From: Streptococcus panodentis
GTDB taxonomy: Bacteria > Bacillota > Bacilli > Lactobacillales > Streptococcaceae
Length of the DNA stretch: 9,926 nucleotides
Assembly (NCBI RefSeq): GCF_017884005.1
Contig: NZ_QFAY01000044.1
Location: forward strand, 1-9,926
Direction of reading: 5' to 3'
Position numbers and translations under genes: made by a program. The notes beneath the pieces were generated by a model. That model was not told the origin of the DNA. It saw nothing but the letters and a program-made list of their open reading frames with translations, and searched no databases. Below, piece after piece: positions 6,947 through 9,926 of this stretch (the first letter of the stretch is position 1; each line of letters opens with the position of its first letter).

Positions 6947-6978
6947 TGTGTATCCTCCTTTGGTTAGCTGGGGCGAAT

Positions 6979-7000
6979 TGAAAAATCCATTTTCATTCTA
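6979..7000 (-). promoter_or_regulatory. Possible oxidoreductase promoter with an overlapping inverted repeat
   Basis: On the minus strand TAGAAT (complement of 6995-7000) is a candidate -10, about 48 bases before the start codon; no convincing -35 is seen. TGAAAA (6979-6984) and TTTTCA (6990-6995) form an inverted repeat with a five-base centre just downstream, covering the expected transcription start. This is a candidate operator, possibly for the divergent MerR-type regulator. Confidence 0.3.
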
Positions 7001-7009
7001 ATCCAGCGT

Positions 7010-7039
7010 TTGTTATTTTCTTCACAAATATAGTATAAT
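7010..7039 (+). promoter_or_regulatory. Promoter of the MerR-type regulator gene
   Basis: TTGTTA (7010-7015) and a perfect TATAAT (7034-7039) are separated by 18 bases. MerR proteins act on promoters with overlong spacers, so an 18-base spacer is compatible with self-control. Transcription would start inside the palindrome that follows immediately. Confidence 0.6.
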
Positions 7040-7040
7040 G

Positions 7041-7070
7041 TCTCTAGTAACTAGAGAGTCAATAGAGAGT
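7041..7070. promoter_or_regulatory. 17-bp perfect palindrome plus direct repeat, candidate operator
   Basis: TCTCTAGTAACTAGAGA (7041-7057) is a perfect palindrome with eight-base arms around one central base. The right half runs into TAGAGAGT (7052-7059), which recurs at 7063-7070, 11 bases or one helical turn later. The second copy supplies the weak AGAGAG ribosome binding site of the regulator gene. A protein bound here would cover both the transcription start and the ribosome binding site region, so self-repression by the MerR-type protein is the simplest reading. Confidence 0.5.
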
Positions 7071-7077
7071 TAAAAAA

Positions 7078-7917
7078 ATGAATCCTATTTTGCGCATCGG
7101 AGAATTTTCCAAGATCAATCACATTTCCATCCAGACCCTGCGCTTTTATGACCAGATTGGCCTGCTGACACCCCACTGGATCGATCCGGACAGCAGCTAC
7201 CGCTACTACCATATCAATCAGTCCTCCCTGGTCGATGCCATCCAGTACCTGCGGCAGCTGGATTTTTCACTGGAAGAAATCAAGGAAATCCTTTCAGACA
7301 AGGATAATTTTCACCTGCACCAGCTGATTGAGCAGCGTTACCAAAACCTGCTTCAGGAAAGAGATATCCTCAGCCAGCGGATTGAGGAACTAGAGCACTT
7401 CCGCTCCGGCGCCCTGCTCTACCAAGAAAAACAGCGCCAGCAGGATTTGGAAATACTGACCTTTCCCCAGCGAAAACTGCTGGTTTATGAGATTGACAAC
7501 AATATCTACCAGATGTCCAGCGAGGAATATGAAGTCCACCTCCGCCGCTTCAAATCAGAAATCCTCAGCTACCATCCCTTTTTCAGCCATTTCAGCCGGG
7601 TCGGCTCCCTCATGAAGAAGTCCGATTTCCAGCAGAGCAACTGGCAGTCCAGCAAGCTCATCCTCTTTCAGCAGGAGGAAATCCCTCTGCCCAATATGAA
7701 AACCGCCACCCTGACCCAAGGAAACTATGCCGTCAGCTACTGTCCTTCCTTTGAGGAAGAAATCCAGCAGCTCTCCCACTTCCGACAAACCCTGACCCAA
7801 GCCGGCTACCATATTGCCGGCGACTATATCTGCGAAGTCATTCACGAACAGCCCCAGCTGGACCAAAACCAGAGAGACATGTTTATCCGCATGCAGGTTA
7901 AGGTGGAGGAAGGATAG
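7078..7917 (+). CDS. MerR-family transcriptional regulator with GyrI-like effector domain
   Basis: A 279-residue DNA-binding regulator of the BmrR type. The winged helix-turn-helix occupies about residues 5-75: LRIGEFSKINHISIQTLRFY, then DQIGLLTP and SYRYYH, the family hallmarks. A dimerising coiled coil follows at about 82-120, then a C-terminal domain of about 150 residues that fits the GyrI-like/effector-binding fold (PQRKLLVYEI near its start; GDYICEVIHEQPQ near its end). Such proteins bend and activate overlong promoters when a small ligand binds. The ATG at 7078 has only a weak AGAGAG site eight bases upstream. No drug transporter lies next to it, so the divergent oxidoreductase is the best target candidate. 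The ligand is unknown. Confidence 0.9.
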   Translation: MNPILRIGEFSKINHISIQTLRFYDQIGLLTPHWIDPDSSYRYYHINQSSLVDAIQYLRQLDFSLEEIKEILSDKDNFHLHQLIEQRYQNLLQERDILSQRIEELEHFRSGALLYQEKQRQQDLEILTFPQRKLLVYEIDNNIYQMSSEEYEVHLRRFKSEILSYHPFFSHFSRVGSLMKKSDFQQSNWQSSKLILFQQEEIPLPNMKTATLTQGNYAVSYCPSFEEEIQQLSHFRQTLTQAGYHIAGDYICEVIHEQPQLDQNQRDMFIRMQVKVEEG

Positions 7918-7936
7918 AGCAGTTCACGCAAACAGA

Positions 7937-7962
7937 AAAGCCCTCCGATTGGAAGGCTTTTT
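7937..7962. terminator. Bidirectional terminator between the regulator and the RelE/ParE toxin gene
   Basis: AAAGCCCTCC (7937-7946) pairs with GGAAGGCTTT (7951-7960), with one mismatch, around a GATT loop. It is followed by T on the plus strand, and the A-rich left flank gives T on the minus strand. It lies between two convergent genes (stops at 7917 and 7967) and can serve both. Confidence 0.8.
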
Positions 7963-7966
7963 CATC

Positions 7967-8287
7967 TCATAACTCTTTTAAAATCGTCTGCATCCAGTCT
8001 GATTTAGCCGGCAGAAGCCGGAGGACATAAACCTCCTGTCCGGCAATTTCGTAAAAGAGAATATAATCCTGAATCACTCGATACTTGATTGCCGTCTGCT
8101 GAGGTATACGAGCCGAAAGATTGGAACCGACTTTAGGAGACAGCTCCAGCCGTTTCACAAAATCAGCCAGGTCCTTTTTAAAGGCTGCAAGGTTTTCTGG
8201 ATAAACTCCTAATCCTTGCTTATAAAACACTGCTTCCCGCGCATCTCTCAAAACCTGAGCCGACACAATAACACGGTAATTAGTCAC
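7967..8287 (-). CDS. Type II toxin, RelE/ParE family
   Basis: A 106-residue protein of the RelE/ParE fold. Members either cleave mRNA on the ribosome (RelE) or block DNA gyrase (ParE); the sequence alone does not decide which. The N-terminus TNYRVIVSAQVLRDAREAVF is the typical first strand and helix, and YRVIQDYILFYE (69-80) with VYVLRLLPAKSDW (87-99) forms the conserved C-terminal strands. I place the start at the GTG at 8285-8287. GGAGG lies six bases before it (complement of 8294-8298), and homology begins there; the longer frame from 8311 adds eight residues with no support. The start overlaps the antitoxin stop as GTGACTAA, which implies translational coupling. Length is normal and no damage is visible. 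Confidence 0.9.
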   Translation of the reverse strand: MTNYRVIVSAQVLRDAREAVFYKQGLGVYPENLAAFKKDLADFVKRLELSPKVGSNLSARIPQQTAIKYRVIQDYILFYEIAGQEVYVLRLLPAKSDWMQTILKEL

Positions 8288-8534
8288 TATCTTCCTCCAA
8301 TAACTCTGCAAACTCTGACGCTGAATAAGTTTCTTCTGTCTTCAGAGAATGATAGCCCTTCTGCAATTCTTCCAGCAGCCTTACCGTAGCCTGAATATTC
8401 CGCCACTCATCAATGTCCACCACAGCATATTTGGCCATGCCATTTTTAGTCAGGATAACCTGCGTGCCCCGCTCAACGCTTTTAAGCGTCTGATTATAAT
8501 TTCGCATATCCGAAACTGGCACCGTATTTTCCAT
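8280..8534 (-). CDS. Type II antitoxin, Phd/YefM family
   Basis: An 84-residue antitoxin that binds and blocks the RelE/ParE toxin encoded just downstream, and usually represses its own operon with the toxin as co-repressor. The N-terminal half is the Phd/YefM DNA-binding fold (VPVSDMRNYNQTL, then GTQVILTKNGMAKYAVVDID); the acidic C-terminal tail (SASEFAELLEEDSD) is the toxin-binding part. An ATG at 8532-8534 is chosen because GAGG lies eight bases upstream. The in-frame GTG at 8541-8543 would overlap this ribosome binding site. Promoter and palindromic operator directly upstream fit self-repression. The 8-base overlap with the toxin gene keeps the two products in balance. Confidence 0.92.
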   Translation of the reverse strand: MENTVPVSDMRNYNQTLKSVERGTQVILTKNGMAKYAVVDIDEWRNIQATVRLLEELQKGYHSLKTEETYSASEFAELLEEDSD

Positions 8535-8550
8535 CTGTTCCACCTCATAC

Positions 8551-8572
8551 TTTAAGTAATATTTTACTTAAA
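8551..8572. promoter_or_regulatory. Palindromic operator of the Phd/YefM-RelE/ParE module
   Basis: TTTAAGTAA (8551-8559) and TTACTTAAA (8564-8572) are perfect inverted nine-base arms around four bases. The palindrome covers the expected transcription start of the module and ends 16 bases before the antitoxin ATG, the typical place for the binding site of a Phd/YefM antitoxin complex. Confidence 0.7.
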
Positions 8573-8575
8573 ATT

Positions 8576-8604
8576 ATTGTATCATGAATGATGAAGCTGG
8601 TCAA
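8576..8604 (-). promoter_or_regulatory. Sigma-70-type promoter of the first toxin-antitoxin module
   Basis: On the minus strand TTGACC (complement of 8599-8604) and TACAAT (complement of 8576-8581) are separated by exactly 17 bases, a near-consensus promoter. The start point would fall near 8569, inside the palindromic operator. Confidence 0.8.
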
Positions 8605-8641
8605 ATTAATCCGTCCATTTTCAGACTCAAGATACTACAAG

Positions 8642-8668
8642 AAAAAAGAACACCCCAAAGGATGTTCC
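8642..8668 (-). terminator. Rho-independent terminator, minus strand
   Basis: GAACA (8648-8652) pairs with TGTTC (8663-8667), with two further G-C pairs inside past a mismatch. On the minus strand the stem is followed by six T (complement of 8642-8647). It lies just after the small gene remnant and upstream of the first toxin-antitoxin promoter, so it insulates the two modules from each other. Confidence 0.7.
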
Positions 8669-8690
8669 ATGTATATAAGTCGCCAACCGA

Positions 8691-8765
8691 TTAATGTTTT
8701 GGGAACTGGCTAGCTTTACGCGCTTTCTTAAGACCTAGTTTGACACGGTTAGTTCTTAAATACTT
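8691..8765 (-). pseudogene. Remnant of a gene 3' end with a basic C-terminal tail
   Basis: On the minus strand 24 codons end in TAA at 8691-8693 and read KYLRTNRVKLGLKKARKASQ then FPKH. An in-frame TGA (8766-8768) blocks the frame upstream, and other stops follow, so this is at most the tail of a lost gene. The Lys/Arg-rich tail followed 23 bases later by a terminator looks like a true gene end, and the ending resembles tails of known streptococcal proteins, but I cannot name the parent. The rest of this gene-free stretch (8769-8857) shows nothing recognisable. Confidence 0.35.
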
Positions 8766-8857
8766 TCAGATTAGCTTTATATCAATCCTCGACAGATGAG
8801 TACTAACTTTTTATTTCAGAAATTTTGAATAAGTTTGATTGGGTGAGGGAATTTCAC

Positions 8858-9313
8858 TCACTTTCCCCCTGAAGGACATATAGCATGATTACCATCATAC
8901 CAAACTATATGGTAGATACCATTATTAAGTACTCCAAACAATCTAATCTTTCCTTGAATTCTTAACGAATACAAACTCTCATGCTGTAGCAGTTTCAATT
9001 CATCTGCTCTATTTCGTGCTTCGTTAATCATACTTTCAAATGAAATAAAATGATTATTTGTTCCCTTTTTTTTTCCTCCACTTGCACTGTCAATTTCTTG
9101 CCAAGTCATGCTCTCAAAAGATTTCAACGCTTTGAATATTTCTTTTTCGATAAAATCTGGATTTAAAACACTCCATTCGTCATGATCAAAATCAGCTAAA
9201 TCAAAACTCCATACCGGACTAGATTGTTTATAAGAATTCGGATCATAGACCACCTGTGTTTTCTTCTTAAATTCAAGATTCGTATCAATATTTGTTTTTT
9301 TCTTTCTAGCCAT
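8858..9313 (-). CDS. Putative toxin partner of the Panacea antitoxin (RelE-like C-terminus)
   Basis: A 151-residue protein with no confident name. The N-terminus is basic (MARKKK) and probably disordered; SMTWQEID (68-75) and the C-terminal block LYSLRIQGKIRLFGVLNNGI (116-135), HIVWYDGNHAICPS (135-148) are the conserved-looking parts. The second block has the Arg-x-x-Gly-x-x-Arg and Trp-x-Asp-x-x-His pattern seen in RelE-like interferases, so an RNase-type toxin is the best guess; this is inference. The ATG at 9311-9313 is preferred to the TTG at 9319: it overlaps the antitoxin stop as ATGGCTAG and has AGGA ten bases upstream. A run of nine A (complement of 9066-9074, coding GGKKKG) and one of seven near the start could allow slippage. 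Its position after a Panacea-domain gene is the main support for toxin function. Confidence 0.65.
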   Translation of the reverse strand: MARKKKTNIDTNLEFKKKTQVVYDPNSYKQSSPVWSFDLADFDHDEWSVLNPDFIEKEIFKALKSFESMTWQEIDSASGGKKKGTNNHFISFESMINEARNRADELKLLQHESLYSLRIQGKIRLFGVLNNGIYHIVWYDGNHAICPSGGK

Positions 9314-9755
9314 TAGCAACTAATCCTGAATAATATTCTTGCATCAATTCTTTTGAAATAATGGCATTGCTACGCTCACCAAGACCCAGTGAACCACGAG
9401 TTTCTAACCATGGACGTTCTTTATGCGTTAGTTCACTTAGCCAAAACGCCTCCTTAGAACCATAGTCTGAAATGACAATGTCTAATGTCTCTTTTTCAGC
9501 ATTTGAGAACTTATAATCAGTTTTACGCTCTTTGATTTTCTCAGAATTTATCAGAAACTCTCCTTTATGGAAATCATATAACTCTCTACACACTGGACCG
9601 TTTGCCCAGGCTTGAAAATCTTCATTAAATAACGGAAAACCGTCCCACGCTAAAGACCAGGCTTGAGCATAGTAACATAGCTTTTGTAATTTCATGGTTG
9701 ACATGTCACCAAGATTATCCAAAATATAAAATGCCACATCAAATACTGTCGCCAT
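9306..9755 (-). CDS. Panacea-domain (SocA/DUF4065) antitoxin
   Basis: A 149-residue protein of the Panacea family, once DUF4065 and related to Caulobacter SocA. Family members are promiscuous antitoxins that neutralise many unrelated toxins, usually by direct binding; SocA itself is a proteolytic adaptor. Hallmarks are MSTMKLQKLCYYAQAWSLAW (18-37), FQAWANGPVCRELYDFHKG (47-65) and LSELTHKERPW (106-116). Length and motif order are typical, with no separate DNA-binding domain. The ATG at 9753-9755 has AAGGAGA six bases upstream (complement of 9762-9768), and an extended -10 promoter lies at 9805-9813. The 8-base overlap with the downstream gene marks that gene as its toxin. The region is AT-rich compared with fruA, which suggests horizontal gain. 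Confidence 0.88.
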   Translation of the reverse strand: MATVFDVAFYILDNLGDMSTMKLQKLCYYAQAWSLAWDGFPLFNEDFQAWANGPVCRELYDFHKGEFLINSEKIKERKTDYKFSNAEKETLDIVISDYGSKEAFWLSELTHKERPWLETRGSLGLGERSNAIISKELMQEYYSGLVANG

Positions 9756-9783
9756 TATAAATCTCCTTATTTTATCTAAACTC

Positions 9784-9813
9784 TATTTCAATTATTTCAA
9801 TTCAATTATAACA
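9784..9813 (-). promoter_or_regulatory. Promoter of the Panacea module with a tandem 9-bp repeat
   Basis: On the minus strand TGTTATAAT (complement of 9805-9813) is a perfect extended -10. A weak -35 (TGGAAC) stands 17 bases upstream. Directly downstream, across the expected start point, ATTGAAATA occurs twice in tandem (complement of 9793-9801 and 9784-9792). Tandem half-sites here suggest a binding site for a regulator of the module, though Panacea proteins are not usually DNA-binding. The remaining 9814-9926 shows no gene or repeat that I recognise. Confidence 0.55.
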
Positions 9814-9926
9814 TAATTCTCCACCTAGTTCCAGAATTCTTCTTAGATTAATCAATAACCCTGTAGCTATTTTCGTTCCTGCTAGACTGACCGCTTCTCA
9901 TTTCGGCCTGACTCTAGGACATTTGA

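Noticed and set aside
6281..6967. Plus-strand open frame of 228 codons opposite the oxidoreductase gene
   Set aside because: It is a mirror of the well-supported minus-strand enzyme gene, without motifs of its own.
8288..8311. ATG at 8311 as the start of the RelE/ParE toxin
   Set aside because: It adds eight residues with no family similarity and has no ribosome binding site; the GTG at 8287 has GGAGG at ideal spacing.
9784..9801. Tandem 9-bp repeats as the start of a CRISPR array
   Set aside because: There are only two short adjacent copies without spacers, and they lie at a promoter.

Overview
The window looks like a Streptococcus chromosome, most likely from the sanguinis/mitis group. 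The evidence is a fructanase with a KxYKxGKxW-like signal peptide and an LPSTG sorting signal, strong AGGAGG-type ribosome binding sites, TGnTATAAT extended -10 promoters, and repeats starting TATACTCAATGAAAATCA that resemble a dispersed repeat I recall from pneumococcus and its relatives. The species is inferred from gene content only.

Layout, left to right. Positions 1-251 hold the right end of an IS3-family insertion sequence: the transposase C-terminus and a probable inverted repeat. A minus-strand SAM-dependent methyltransferase gene (377-997) follows. It lies between two outward-facing, diverged copies of the dispersed repeat (271-368 and 1119-1343). Most of the window (1340-5653, minus) is one large gene for a cell-wall-anchored GH32 fructanase (FruA type). 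It has two CBM66-like modules around the catalytic domain, plus Big_2, FIVAR and G5 modules. Its 258-base upstream region carries an extended -10 promoter, one good and one partial cre-like (CcpA) site, repeated TGTCACA motifs, and a three-codon upstream ORF with a strong Shine-Dalgarno sequence. This suggests catabolite-controlled expression with possible leader control.

Upstream, 5912-6946 (minus) encodes a DapB/2,4-diaminopentanoate-dehydrogenase-like NAD(P) oxidoreductase. Head-to-head with it is a MerR-family regulator with a GyrI-like effector domain (7078-7917, plus). The 131-base gap between them holds a 17-bp perfect palindrome and a second inverted repeat. The regulator probably controls itself and perhaps the oxidoreductase.

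The right end (from about 7960) is accessory and becomes visibly AT-rich after about 8540. It holds two toxin-antitoxin modules in tandem on the minus strand. The first is a Phd/YefM antitoxin with a RelE/ParE toxin, with a clear promoter and a palindromic operator. The second is a Panacea (SocA/DUF4065) antitoxin with a 151-residue partner that I infer to be a RelE-like toxin. In both, the toxin start overlaps the antitoxin stop by exactly 8 bases. A short gene-end remnant with its terminator separates them. The least characterised and most interesting piece is the Panacea pair, whose putative toxin gene contains an A9 run. I saw no CRISPR array, tRNA or rRNA.
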